The position numbers and the translations under genes are program-made. From NCBI GenBank assembly GCA_030248295.1, contig JASANH010000999.1, forward strand, positions 186,001-250,000: a stretch of DNA of 64,000 nt, written 5' to 3'. The notes beneath the pieces are model-generated. The model did no database searches, was not told the origin of the DNA, and was given only the letters and a program-made list of their open reading frames with translations. Shown here piece after piece: positions 1 through 11,104 of the stretch. Positions within the stretch are counted from its first letter, which is position 1, and each line of letters begins with the position of its first letter. The DNA is from Mesodorylaimus sp. YZB2_4. Taxonomy: Eukaryota; Nematoda; Enoplea; Dorylaimida; Dorylaimidae.

Positions 1-355
1 CATGGTGAGCAGATGCTACTTTGGAGTACCAATTCGTTATTGAACAATAAATTGACACCAGAGAGCCTGGACATCAACACATTCGGCACCAGACCAATCT
101 TTTTCGTTTTGGGGATACCTTTATGAGCCTCTTTGTCGGTCGCATATTGGATTTTCATGTGCAATGCCAGAAGGATGGGCGACAAATCAGTGAACCAGTT
201 AGAGATACTAGGGATACGAAATTCCAAGGCCGAGTTCATCTCATCGTTAGGTAAGGGTAAACTAACGGGAATGGTCTCCATCCTACTTTCAGCGATACTG
301 AGTTCTTCTGGCGGTTCAGAGAAAACGTCCAGGTCTGCCGTTGTATCTAATCAAT
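1..355 (-). pseudogene. Polinton/adintovirus-like minor capsid (F54H12.2-like) fragment
   Basis: On the minus strand an open frame runs off the left edge of the window. Its translation has the layout of the F54H12.2-like family: a D-x-F-S-x-P-P motif followed by a short S-I element (around 300-330), then an E-F-x-I beta strand with a D-L-S motif (around 200-230), then a V-P-N...L motif and an F-N-x-x-L-V motif (around 20-90). In Polinton/Maverick elements this family is thought to be the minor capsid (penton-like) protein. No start codon in frame is seen; a TGA lies upstream of the conserved start. The piece is therefore a fragment or decayed copy, and its C-terminal part lies outside the window. 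Family assignment is from motif layout only. Confidence 0.55.
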
Positions 356-391
356 TCATTTCCTCTTTTTTGACTGGATCTTCTTGTTTTT

Positions 392-517
392 CTAGCTCTT
401 ACGTTTCTTGGGCTTTTTTTGAGGACTTTTCTTAGTTGGACCAGCCTTTCCTAACAAAGAGAACAAATATAATCGATTGACAGCTCGGTTACTTCTAGTG
501 CGTGGCTGATCTGCCAT
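392..517 (-). pseudogene. Short basic ORF upstream of the capsid fragment
   Basis: A 41-codon minus-strand ORF starts ATG at 517 and ends TAG at 392-394. Its last third is almost pure Lys/Pro/Arg, like a nuclear localisation or DNA-condensing tail. It lies directly upstream of the capsid-like frame but in a different phase, and past the TAG the frame stays Lys-rich to a TGA. It may be the N-terminal part of the same viral-type gene separated by a frameshift, or the end of a small basic core protein gene. It is unrecognised beyond composition. Confidence 0.3.
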
Positions 518-519
518 GG

Positions 520-1100
520 CACTAAAACCATGGAAAACCTCGATTTTTCAAGTCTACATTGCACTTTTCAGCCTCCAATGAAGTGAGAATGTGAGTAACA
601 AGGGTGGCCTTCATCAGAGCTGACAAAATTCAAGGCATCTGAGTATTATTGAGGGTGATAAGATGCAAAATTTCATGGGTCAGCTCCTCAAAAAACAGAA
701 TTGTTTTACTCTTTGCCCCCTTTCGTAGGTTTCTGAAAGTCACGTGACGTAAACTCACACTTGTCATTGAATTTGGTATTATCCACTTCACACTATCCAA
801 AAAAGATTGTAAGATTCACGCAGAAAAACAGTTCGTTAACTGCTCCATCAGCGATCCACTGCAGGACCAGCTTAGCGTACTTTACACCCTAGGAATCAGC
901 TACAAACACTTGTTGCATTACTGTAACTTTACACTGACTACAGTGCACCCAACGTCGATATTAAAGTTGATTACACACCAATGTTCCCCAAATTGCTTAC
1001 TGTCGTTTATATCATTCGCGTCAACTGACTGTGTCCTGGCTACTGTAACTTTACACTCAGTACAGTACGCTGTCTGTCTCTGTGCGTATATGGATTTCCT
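520..1100. other. Stretch without a recognisable gene
   Basis: No frame here looks coding by composition. Short overlapping ORFs on both strands around 910-1142 are antisense to each other and show no family motif. The stretch may be further decayed Polinton-type sequence, but nothing shows that directly. Confidence 0.4.
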
Positions 1101-1104
1101 AGGT

Positions 1105-1350
1105 TGCACTCGATAAAAAACTGACTGAGTAATTCGGTACATTCAGTCTGGTTGGCCTGCTAATCGGTCAGGTTGCCCGCATTTATCTGGATTCTTCACT
1201 CATCGTCATGAGTTATCCTATTCTAATGGCTGTATTTTCTGGGGCTTACAAGTCGTCATCCCGTCTTCTTTGCGTGCAACAATTTTACGGCTTTACGCGA
1301 TGATCATTTCAGAATTGTGCGCATAAAAGCTCTGGCCAGATCCTGCGTTA
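1105..1350 (-). repeat. Inverted copy of 10,200-10,445
   Basis: This 245-bp segment is the reverse complement of 10,200-10,445 with few differences: shared words include the TAATCGGTCAG region and the CTCTGGCCAGATCCT end. Immediately after it (1352 on), the sequence matches 11,105 onward in direct orientation. The two copies of the larger repeat therefore differ by an inversion or by separate insertion of this piece. No coding content was seen. Confidence 0.8.
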
Positions 1351-1351
1351 A

Positions 1352-3336
1352 AAACAACCATCATTCACCACTGCTACTGTAGATGAAATACAGGCCGAAA
1401 AAGAAGACTTCAATGGTCAAAGGTCATTCTAATTTATGAGACTTCTAATGATCGACGTTGCACAATAGGTAGACATTGGCGTCTTACTTGCCGACATCGT
1501 CGCTTGCGACTCGATGGGAACAGATCATTTAGTTGAAGATTTCACAAAGAAAGAAGATTTGGCCGGTGATTTCGACGAACTCTTTTTGAACATTATGTAA
1601 GACTTGAACTCGCAAAATCTTGGTAGAAAATGTCTTAACCTAGATGCACAGCAGGGAATGCTGCTAACAAGCGGGATGATCTAGCCGAGGTGGTATTGTA
1701 CAGTACAACCTCGCTGGGCCAGCGGGCAGGAAACTCTAGCAGGCAGGTCTGACAAAAGGTTCTGAGAGAGGGGGGGTTCAAAAGGGGAGAGGGTTTCTGA
1801 GAGACTCGACCCGGGTCTGGCCAGTCGACTTTTTTGACCCCCCTTTTATATTTGCTCTATCGAAAGGAGTCCATTGAAAAGCGCTTGGAGTCCATACTTG
1901 TGGATACATATGACAGATATACCAGCGTAGGAGCCTTGACCCTTTGCAGGATCTACGTCACTTCCACTCTTAGGTCAGCGGGTCCGTAGATCAGGACAGC
2001 AGTGTCGCTCTTATGTGTCTCTCACCTCTATCTAGAGTGCGCATTCACGTTTAGGTAGGAGTAAACTATGAGTATGAGTTTATGTAGGATGGGACTTTTT
2101 TGTGTGCATCTCCTGCGACTCACGATCAGATACGCCTCATGTAATTGTGAACCTGGCTCCGGCACACTAACTGCTGTAGCTTGTTTTGTATACAGTAGTT
2201 GTTGATCTCTACATACAAGCCAAAATACGCATACGCATACGCATACGGATTCTGGGTTGTGTACGCTTGTACGCATACGCAAACTTGCTTGTACGCAATA
2301 CGTACAATGCGTACTTTGCTATAAACAGCCTGATGAGCTAAACAGCTGTAAATGGCGCAATTTGGTTGCGACTACGCTGCGCTTGCAAGGAAGGGATCTG
2401 CCTCGCTCTGCTCTGGCTGTGCTGGTTTATCACTCTTTCTATGTGCTTGGTAATCCATGGGGGCGCGGTAGCGTCCCCCCCCCCCCCGTAGTACATGTGC
2501 CACCCAACAGCGATATCTCAACAGCCTTATGTCATGAAGCGATGAAATTTCGTTTCTTAGTGTGACTTTACACTAGATTAAGTTCTACCGAAGGAATTTG
2601 CAAGATCTTTTTTCCGTTCGGGCCCCACTCATACTAGGGGTGCGAGGGCGAAAAACCCGACCAGGTTTCTTGTTTTCGCGGACTAGGGTGCTCAGAAGGG
2701 GGTCCACTTGGATGGAATTATCATTTTTTGTACTTTTAGACCCTATAAAAACCGTCTGGAGAGGTCTAGGGCAACTTTCTATAGCTCAATCGAGTCAGGA
2801 TGGTGAGGGGAGCAATTCCTGACCACAAAATTTCACTTGTTACAAAAGTTAGAACTTTTGGTTTTTGTTGGGGGTCCAATTGCACAGAAAAATTAAAAAA
2901 ATTTGGAAACGCAGAAAAATTCTGCAGGATATGACTTGGTGGCTCATCGAGGATACAGGGTCATAGGACTCATGGAATTTCTGTTATCTCAATATACAGT
3001 ATATATAAACGGCAAATCCATGTCTAGTTTTTAAAATCGTGGGAAATTCAAAATGTGGGATCCAACACTTCTTGTACATTTTGAAAGCTGTCTCTGCACA
3101 AGAATGACGATGACAGTTATACTTGAAGAATGAAACGATACTTGAAAAACTTGAGAAAACAGCGCGAAATTCAAATTGAAAAATTGACTTTCAAAAATGG
3201 TGTTTATACAGCTGACTTTTGAGGAACTGGTTTACGGGAGCACGCAAGGTCCCTCATACTTTTGCGAGTTGAGCGCAAAACAGGGTCGCTGCATGAGTTT
3301 TAATAAACATAATATACAGTAGATACGAGGGTGAGA
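1352..3336 (+). repeat. Copy 1 of a ~2-kb direct repeat (other copy 11,105-13,307)
   Basis: The sequence matches 11,105-13,307 almost base for base, with offset about 9,977. Copy 2 carries about 230 bp (11,190-11,425) that is absent here, and copy 1 has a longer C-run near 2,467. It contains a (GCATAC)n-type low-complexity tract at 2,227-2,290 and a 28-codon ORF at 1,514-1,600 kept in both copies. No domain is recognised. The near identity suggests a recent duplication or a young mobile element. Confidence 0.85.
1684..1866 (+). repeat. Short repeat module, copy 1 of 3
   Basis: A ~180-bp module starting AGGTGGTATTGTACAGTAC and ending TTTGCTCTATCGAAAG recurs at 3,359-3,545 and 11,663-11,842. 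It contains a G-run followed by GAGAGGGTTTCTGAGAGACTC. Two copies sit inside the two large direct repeats; the third begins within a long palindrome at 3,341-3,370. It is non-coding. Confidence 0.8.
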
Positions 3337-3340
3337 CGAC

Positions 3341-3370
3341 AATACCACCTCGGCTAGCCGAGGTGGTATT
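3341..3370. repeat. Perfect 30-bp palindrome
   Basis: Bases 3,341-3,370 equal their own reverse complement with no spacer, centred on CTAG. The right arm is the beginning of the ~180-bp module that follows, and the left arm is an inverted stub of the same module start. It marks the exact right end of the large direct repeat, which at 13,307 in copy 2 continues into different sequence. Confidence 0.9.
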
Positions 3371-3545
3371 GTACAGTACAACCTCGCTGGGCCAGCGGGC
3401 AGGAAACTCTAGCAGGCAGGTCTGACAAAAGGTTCTGAGAGAAGGGGGGGGGGGGTGTCAAAAGGGGAGAGGGTTTCTGAGAGACTCGACCCGGGTCTGG
3501 CCAATCGACTTTTTTGACCCCTTTTTTTATTTGCTCTATCGAAAG
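3359..3545 (+). repeat. Short repeat module, copy 2 of 3
   Basis: This is the same module as 1,684-1,866, with a longer G-run. It follows the 30-bp palindrome and ends in TTTGCTCTATCGAAAG. No coding content was seen. Confidence 0.8.
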
Positions 3546-3839
3546 TACTCACAAAACTGATTGTCTTCGCCTAAGTAAAATTTTCCTTATATGCCTATAT
3601 ATGGAATTATAGCACATTATAGGTTAAATAGGGTCACTTTAGGTCAAAAAATCATAACTTGCTTTTTTTTGCATCTAGAACAATTTAAAAAAACAGAAAT
3701 GACCGCTACATTCTGAGAAACCCCATCTTGCTTTAAGATTAGCCTATCTGTGTGGTTCATAAGAAATTCAACGAAAACCACTTGTGATCAGGCGTGATCA
3801 CTCACATTATCGATTATGGGCAAATTATTAAAAAAGTCC

Positions 3840-4285
3840 AACCCTGTTTTTTTCACTGAAGTAGTTTGCTTTTACTGCCGCCTGTGCTGTATATCGAAGT
3901 ACATTCTCAAAAAATCTGTGCAGTTTATCTGTAATAGTTGGGTTCTATGTTCCGTTTCAGGTTGATGTTTTTTCTGAGGTTTGGAAGAAGGAGTATGGCA
4001 GTCACTCAATTCTCCCAGTTGATCTACGTATGTAGGGACAAGTGTTTTGGACCGAACCAGCAAAAAACGAAAAACGGTTTTATTATTTCCAAAAAAGTCT
4101 GTTATGACAGACTCGAAACTTTCAGACCACCCAATGCACACAGTGGAACCAACGCTTAGGATGGCTGGTCTACTCGGCCACTGCTAAACGAAAAAACGGT
4201 TTGGAAAAATGTCTGAGCAGAAGCTGCTTTTTCTGCATGAATTTTGAACGGGACGACTGATCGTGGCCACGAGCAGAGGATTATT
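3840..4285 (+). repeat. Inverted repeat partner of 14,690-15,075
   Basis: About 440 bp are homologous in inverted orientation to 14,690-15,075, with clear but imperfect identity (shared words such as TTCAGGTTGATG/TTTATGCTTTTC-type differences). The overlapping ORFs on both strands are shadows of this repeat. It is probably a dispersed transposon piece; no terminal motif was identified. Confidence 0.7.
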
Positions 4286-4289
4286 CAGT

Positions 4290-6480
4290 CCTTTGCTCGT
4301 GGTCTACTAGTGGGCTAGGAGTGTCTAACTATGAGGCTATGTGCTTACATGCTCTTAGGAAGTGTTCGATTCGCGGCTAGGTAAATCATTTTGTGTCATG
4401 CGTCCCTTCATCATCGAGCGTGTCATCACTGATATGATAAACCATGAGCATGAACATAAAGTTGGAAGAAGGGGTTAGTAGTAATAGAGTGGGTGGGCAG
4501 CGAGTACCTTTTGAGGCACAATGGTTAAGCATAGTCAGTCGAAAGTAGCGCGCGAAGCGCGTTACCGTCATGTGTCACACCACAGTAATCCTGGAACAGC
4601 TAAAGTAATGCTAAAATCGTCTAAGGACAGAGACATGCTTTTCGAATTTTTTTATTGGCAAAGGACTGACAAGTTTATTCCAAACAAAATTTTCCCACAA
4701 ACAAATAGTGTCAATGACTAGCGAAGTTTGAATTTTTTTGTTGTTTCAGTGTACTTTCACACTTTCACAAAAATATGAGCGAGCCTGCATGTTTGTGAAT
4801 GATCAGTGATGGCCAGTGTACTTAGGTTATCGCACTCTAACTACTGCACATCTGCACCTTGTCATTCTTGACCACATGGAAAGAGACCCTAGCAGCACTG
4901 GCTGTAATAGCCTAGCGCGTCAGGCTAGGCGTCGTGCGATAGCTAACGAAAGACGAGCCAAACAGACTTTACTTCTAACGACCGCATGGGACATACACAC
5001 AATCCAGACTGACTGACGAATCCTCGACAGACAAAAGGGCACCAAAGGGCAAGGCACAGCAACCAATCAGCAAACGCGCATGGGGCGGCGAACAAAGCAA
5101 GGCACGGGCAGGAAGGAAGTGTCTGGATATCTGGCAAGGCTGTCTGGGTCACCAGTTCAAAAAGAAGAGGGGGCTAACCATATTCGAATAGCCACACCCT
5201 TACATGGCGGCCGCATTCATTTTGCACCCCTCGCAGAGAGTGTACAGCAAAGAGCATACAGCCCTCGAGATCGAGGCATCGGGCGAACACTACTTGTGCA
5301 CTCGAGCAAAAAGACACGAACCGTTCTTTGAGGTGAAGAAGGAAGACAACTTAATCGGTTATAGAAAATGATCTGATCAAGTTGCACTGCAGTGTTATGA
5401 AAATAAGCTGGAAGCAAGCAAAAAACATGCACCTGTTTATTTTGTTATCTTCTATCTGAAAATCCATGTTTTCTGCATGAAAGTTTCACAGTCCTGGCCA
5501 TCCGCGAAAAAAGTAATTACAGTAACAGTTCAGCGCTAGGGTGACCTGTTGCTCAAGCGAGCAGACTTTGCCGCTCACCTACCTGGATAACTGATTTTTT
5601 TCAAAGGATGTGGCCCTTGCACTGGGTATGCTGTACCACAGTGTAAGGCAGTTGGTTGAGAGGGCGCGTTGCCAGGGTTGTTAGCGTCGGCTTCCCATCC
5701 GTTACCACTTGGCCTGCTCGGTACAGGAAGTGAAGGTGTCCTGGGATCGATATACAGGTGTACACGAGTTATTGCCGTCTTCTACCACGACCATTGTTTA
5801 GGGCGTAGGAGGCGAGTGACAAAAGCTGAATAGTCAAATAATATCGAGCATTGTCCTCGACAAGGGGTCTGATAAGGATCGATTCAGGGCCATTCTTCCA
5901 CTATCCGTGCCTGCGACAGGCTAGCGAGTAGTGACCTAGAATGGGTTCAGGCAGCAGATGATTGCGGCGGGTCTGTGCCAAGAGCGCACCGCCATTGTTT
6001 TCGGAACTGGGTCAGCGAGGTCAAATATTTGCTGTCAAGAGCGCAACCAGCGCGTCTTTTCGTTTTCTTTTCTCGCTCAAACGTGCTTAACGTAACGTAA
6101 AAAGTAAATGTAAAATCCAAGTTTATTTTCATCCACGCGGCATCCACGCGGCCATAGAATCTTTTGTTTTGTTTCCAGCCTCCGAGTATCCAACCAGCAG
6201 TTCTATATCACTGGTCAGCGAGCAAAAGCCGTGAACACCAAAGTGACGAACGAGGACAGTTGCAGTCTGGTTTCTCTTGTTTGAAAACCATGAGCGAGTC
6301 CACTCGACTGTTATTACCCTCAAACGCGCTCTTTTCTTAAACTGCCTGCTCTGACACATACCCTCACGTGGCCAATGTACAGTTCGAAACATTGTAAGCA
6401 CGCAATGCGCCTCTTAAGTGAACTGACAATGTGAGAAAGGGGCTAAAACATCACATCGCATCGAACTATTCTTACTTGCA
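4290..6480. other. 2.2-kb stretch without a recognisable gene
   Basis: Short ORFs on both strands show no family motif and no convincing splice chain. A ~55-bp piece at 4,765-4,818 (CATGTTTGTGAATGATCAGT) recurs at 10,975-11,015. Part of 6,129-6,480 could be untranslated or 3' sequence of the lectin/PAN gene that ends at 6,485. Confidence 0.4.
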
Positions 6481-6484
6481 GGCT

Positions 6485-7767
6485 TTAAAGAACATAATTG
6501 TAGTGGGTGCATTGGGCACTCGCCGAAGTCTGCACTGGTGGGCAGTTCGGGCATGCATCGAGGATCGACCATGTGAACAGCTCGCAAATATGATTATTGC
6601 AAGTTCCCGTATTCTGTTTGAAGTTGAAACTTCGACACCAAATTCTATTTGTGCAGGCGTTCGCGCAATCCTGGGGTTGTGCAGCAAGAAATGTCTCTAT
6701 CGGGGTTTCAGTCATGCAACTGTTGGTTTTTGTGTAATTTTGTTCAGCGACTAAAACCAAAAGCTCAGAAATTGTGAGAGTTTAATTGGCTATAATAGGA
6801 CTGATTCATCATCATGTCTTTTATGAGATGTCTCGAATGTGGACTGAAAGACTCAAACTTCACAGCCCCCTCTTCACATGTAGTGTGCTCTATACAGTAG
6901 GAGAATATTGGCCCTCTTTAAAATCGTAACTTTGACTTGCGTGGACTTCTCATTGCTTAGTGCTTGTTAGTTGATTGAGGGGATCTACACAGCTTGCTGT
7001 AAGCCACTTACGAGTAAATTGGCACAGGGGGTCCAAACGGGTTCTGCATTTCACGTCTTGGAGAGTAAAGTTCTGGGGACTGTGAATCGTAATGCTGATG
7101 CAATACTCGTCCAACGCAGGGTCGCCATCGCCGCACATGTGATTCCTGATCCACGTGTCGCCTGCCCTAATTTTGGTGCCATTCACAGTCGAGTCATGCC
7201 AGAAAGTTGTGTCTGGTGTGACAGCGCACGGGTCACCCGTCCCACTGTCACGGCGGAGGGCAACGTATGCAACATTTTTGCCGATGACCTTGGAGCAAAA
7301 TATCTTTGTTATTTTGGACGTATAAGTAAGCCACCCACTCACCAATGACATTTGAGCGATCTTTTGAAACTCGCTGTCAGTGTGTATTTGAGCGAAAATC
7401 CCGCCATGGTTTTCGCATTTCTTCCAAGCATCGTCCCAAGCAGTGAAAAATGGGAGAATGAAGAAGCATCGGCCGCCATCCACCACACCATTCAGATTAG
7501 AACACTCAGCGACGCTGCACAATGCTGCAAACGAAGTGTATATACCTTATGCAGACATTGGGTCGCACAAAACCTGCATTACCGACCTTGACCATAGCCG
7601 AGGAAAACAGTGATGAATGAAGAGAGCAGTACAAATCTTATCGGCCGCCTGCATTGCTCCAAGTGCAACAAATAAACACAAATCGTGTCGAGGAGGCGAC
7701 TGACTTCTCCTGGTCGATGAATGCTACTGGTATGCTCTACACACTTATACTGGTTGGGTACCTTCAA
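6485..7767 (-). CDS. Secreted C-type lectin domain + PAN/apple domain protein
   Basis: Three exons on the minus strand fit together in phase 1: 7767-7587, 7524-7012 and 6750-6485, giving 960 nt or 319 residues. Exon 1 ends in a hydrophobic run (RFVLLSSFITVFLGYG), read as a signal peptide. Its start at 7767 is uncertain because about 40 residues precede the hydrophobic run. Exon 2 is a C-type lectin-like fold: C-F-F near the start, a W-D-D-A-W-K-K-C helix, an F-W-H-D-S strand and a final C-I-S-I...D-V-K-C...L-C-Q set of cysteines. Exon 3 is a PAN/apple-type module with D-C-A-N-A-C and C-R-S-F-N-F. Introns are 62 and 261 nt with GTCGGT/GTAAGT donors and TTTGCAG/GTTTTAG acceptors. Secretion and a carbohydrate- or protein-binding role are inferred; no classic calcium-site EPN/QPD motif was seen. 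A GTAAGA donor follows three codons after the terminal TAA, so the gene may be longer. Confidence 0.72.
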
Positions 7768-7969
7768 CGAGAACCCCAGCGCGTTCTTGGGAGCGATGCT
7801 AGAGAAAAACGAAAGTTTTTGCTCACAATGGTGAGTTGAGTGTAACTTGTTTCAGCCCCGCTGCTCGGAAACCTGTTGCCAGCCACTAGTAATGAAAGGC
7901 CTCGAATCGACCAAAGCCTTTGCCAAAGCGAAGTGTAGGCTGGCGTTAGCACGTAAACGTAAGTGGTAT

Positions 7970-8370
7970 CCTTAGCATGGGTTCGCCCTGACCAGTGTAA
8001 GCGGAAGCCCAATCCCTGTGAGTGCTATCCTTAGCATGGGTTCGCCCTGACCCTGAATGTGCCCTATAACAAGTAGAGTGCAGCAGCGACACCTGTCGGC
8101 GTACGGCGAAAAAGGCGAGCACTCACAGGGATTGTGCCCCCACCCCTTACACTGGTCAGGGCGAACCCATGGTAAGGATAGCACTTACAGGGATTGTGCC
8201 CCCGATTACACTTGTCAGGGCGAACCCATGATTAGGATAGCACTTACAGGGATCAGGCCACCGCTTACACTTGTCGGGCGAACCCGTCAGGGCGAACCCA
8301 TGGTTAGGATAGCACTTACAGGGATTGTGCCCCCGCTTACACTGGTCAGGGCGAACCCATGCTAAGGATC
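7970..8370. repeat. 60-bp tandem array with an inverted arm
   Basis: Four plus-oriented units of about 60 bp (starting near 8,119, 8,181, 8,241 and 8,311) share CACTTACAGGGATTGTGCCC and GTCAGGGCGAACCCATGG. The third unit has a duplicated GCGAACCC piece. About 1.4 units lie inverted at 7,970-8,057, across a 60-bp spacer, so the whole could fold into a long hairpin. The ORFs across it are repeat artefacts. Confidence 0.85.
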
Positions 8371-8591
8371 CCATTCTGGAATCCCTATGGCTTCTTGGAA
8401 GAATTGGCGGATTGCTCCAGTTTTCTCGCTGCTATTCATGCGCGGATAAAGGCTAAATTGATCTAGTGGAAAATCAAAGATACAAGCAGAAGACGATCGG
8501 AGATTTCGATTCAATGAATCCATTCGGTTTTTCAGCTTCCAAAACCCGGCTTTTCGTGTCCACGATCTCTGTATCATGTTGCTCTAGCTTG

Positions 8592-10172
8592 GGGGCCATC
8601 CATAAAGGTCGACCGCAGCTTGGGGGGGGGAGGGGGAGGGGTAGCGGCCAATGGTCGACCGCAGCAAATTTTTAGGCTTTTGATGACAAAAAAACACCTT
8701 TTATCTTCACCAGTAGTGCGCGTTCAAACCTTCAAAACTTTTTGTCTTCTCTTCTCCTCGTTCGTTCATTCTCGATAATGCAATTTCGGGTTCATCAGGA
8801 CCCTTATTCCCAGCTGGAATGGCATCTGATCCGAAAGGGAAAAGTTGGGAGGCGATGGCTAAGCTGATTTAGGCGTTGATCCGCCTTTCTGGCCCGCAAC
8901 CCTGACTGGGAGGCCGAGGTTCTGTTCCGATGGAGGACGGCAGTTTAGTATCTTGTCGTTGGCTTAGGACACCTGGCTCCGGGCGACACCACGTTACTGT
9001 CAAACAGCGGACGCCCACCCAAGGGGCAGAGAGTTGGGAAACTGTCTTCAAACACTAGTCGAGATGGTCCCTAAGCTAGCGATAAGCCCAAGCCCCTTCT
9101 CACCCAGTATGCCCTCGTGTTGAGGTGCTACCAGTGAAGACACAGGGAGCCTGCCATGAGAGCTGGTCACCTCTAGGGATAGGTCAGGATCCCCCTTTTC
9201 CGGGATCGAGATCAGGGCAAGCCCGATCGGGATCGGGATTTTTTGTTTGAGGTCGAACAGTTTGCACGCACGAAGGAGATGAGTCTATTTTCCAGACCGA
9301 AGCACACTTTAGTCATCCAGGTTTTTTATCAGGTCGAGTTTCAGTTATTATAAATAAGCTGAAATTTATGAGTACCGTATTTCCTCGAAATTTTCCCCGC
9401 GGGAGAAATTTTTTCAAATGGGTCCAAGACGGGGGAGAATTACCAGAGGGGGAGGATTTCCAGAGGGGAAGAATAAAGTTCAATCGGGGTCTAGACAGGG
9501 GAGAATAACCAGAGGGGGGGAGGATTTCGAGGAAATACGGTACATTCGCAGTTTCGATACGCGTCCAGCAAGGTCAGCCTAGGCGAAGTAAAATTAGTGT
9601 TGCTATCATTATCGATTTGAGCCGATGTTGCTGTTGCCTTTTCATCGCTACTGCTTTATGCCAGATATGATGGATCAGAGTGTACTTGCCATGCTTATGC
9701 ATATCATAATTATTAGCAGAATCCCGATGCCTCAACGTCAGGATTAGGATCAGTATCCGGATAGGGATCCCGACCTATCCCTAGTCGCCTCACAGCCTCG
9801 CTTATCATCTGATGACTGCTGGCAAGCTAATATGATTGGAAGTCCCGTAGAGAACTGGATGGACGCGGCCCAACCCGCAAAACTTTTAAAAAACATGGGG
9901 AAAAGTTGTGGGAAAAGTTTGTGGAGGCTTTTACAAAATAGAAATCCGCTCCATAAATCAAAAACGATTTGTTTTCGAAGGAGATGGCATCTTGTCGAGC
10001 TCAAGAAAGCAAGACGAAACATTTCACAAAACTGCGTTTGGAAGGGGAGGGGGTCTGGCAAAAAGGTCGACCATTTTTGAGGGGGGGTTCGCGATAAGTG
10101 GTCGGCACGCGGTCAGGGGGGGGGGGGTCAAAAAATCGAGATTTTGTGCGGTCGACCTTTATGGATGACCCC
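8592..10172. mobile_element. Non-autonomous TIR transposon, copy 1 (PIF/Harbinger-like?)
   Basis: The element has terminal inverted repeats GGGGCCATCCATAAAGGTCG / CGACCTTTATGGATGACCCC and is flanked by TTG on both sides (8,589-8,591 and 10,173-10,175). A second copy with the same ends lies at 56,132-57,505, flanked by TTA. The two share internal sequence (8,890-9,180 with 56,240-56,580). A 3-bp TTN/TTA duplication and GGG ends would suit a PIF/Harbinger relative, but no transposase is present and the superfamily is unproven. Copy 1 contains a nested small MITE at 9,372-9,543. Confidence 0.75.
9372..9543. mobile_element. 172-bp MITE with GTACCGTATTTCCTCGAAAT ends
   Basis: The two ends are perfect 20-bp inverted repeats, and the interior is purine-rich (GGGGGAGAAT-type). 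Elements with ACCGTATTTCCTC-like ends are widespread in invertebrate genomes. It sits inside the larger TIR element at 8,592-10,172 and is absent from the second copy at 56 kb, so it inserted later. No clear target duplication beyond one or two bases was seen. Confidence 0.8.
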
Positions 10173-10199
10173 TTGGCCATGTAACACGACATAACTTTC

Positions 10200-10445
10200 T
10201 CCATCGAGACGTAGGATCTGGCCAGAGCTTTTATGCGCACAATTCCGAAATGATCATAGCGTAAAGCCGTAAAATTGTTGCCCGCAAAGAAGGCAGGATG
10301 ACGACTTGTAAACCCCAGAAAATACAGCCATTAGAATAGGATAACTCATGACGATGAGTGAAAAAATTTAGGTAAATGCGGGCAAGCTGACCGATTAGCA
10401 GGCCAACCAGACTGAATGTACCGAATTACTCAATCAGTTCCTTAT
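10200..10445 (+). repeat. Inverted partner of 1,105-1,350
   Basis: This is the reverse complement of 1,105-1,350 with about 90% or better identity by eye. It lies between the TIR element ending at 10,172 and the gypsy scrap at 10,655. No coding content was seen. Confidence 0.8.
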
Positions 10446-10654
10446 CTCTTGCAGTGGCCTGCGTATTTAACGAAACGTAATAGGCCGTTCCGCACTCTCC
10501 TCGAGCATCGAAATAATATCGGACTGCTCATCCTAAGGCAAGAAGTGTTTGCACTGCAGGAAGAGGATTACGAGACAGGCGTTTACAAATCAGGAATGAA
10601 TTTTTAATAATTCACGAGATCCAAAAATTAATGCAGCATGTCCTTCGAATTAGG

Positions 10655-10870
10655 CACAGGTGCATGTTATAGCATCCACTTTCTCAGGCAAGGGCTTGGT
10701 ACCAGTACGATCAATGACATGGCCCAAGTAACGCAAGCTGTCATTACCAATGTCGCACTTGGAACGCAATTTAGCACGAACGTTGTGATCAGAAAATCGT
10801 TTCACGTTGAAGTCGTGGGGGCGATACCGAGCCATCTGAGATAAATGCCATGCAAGGAGCAGTTTCGCGA
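10655..10870 (-). pseudogene. Ty3/gypsy reverse transcriptase fragment
   Basis: The minus-strand frame contains a K-C-D-I...L-R-Y-L-G-H-V-I-D-R-T-G motif followed by L-P-E-K-V-D-A-I, the conserved block that closes the palm of Ty3/gypsy-type reverse transcriptases (usually K-C-x-F...Y-L-G-H-x-I...G-I-x-P...K-V-x-A-I). Only about 60-70 residues survive. No protease, RNase H or integrase frame and no LTR was seen nearby, so this is an isolated relic inside the larger repeat. Confidence 0.65.
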
Positions 10871-11104
10871 TTATGATCGGCAGCTGAATTAAACAGGACC
10901 GTGCGATATGCTCTGCAGAGAACTATCGCTGATAATGACCAGAAGGATCATCACACGCACAAAAATATTAGCGAGCAATGCCCTGCATGTTTGTGAAAGA
11001 TCAGTGATGGCCAGTGGTCAAAGAGATTACCACATTTCCCTCGCACGGCCATCATTTACCGAAAACCATCGTTTACCAAAAAACGCCCATCATTCAATAA
11101 AAAA

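Noticed and set aside
2028-2822. ORFs duplicated at 12,005-12,793 as conserved genes
   Set aside because: They lie in near-identical repeat copies, include GCATAC low-complexity sequence, and have no domain.
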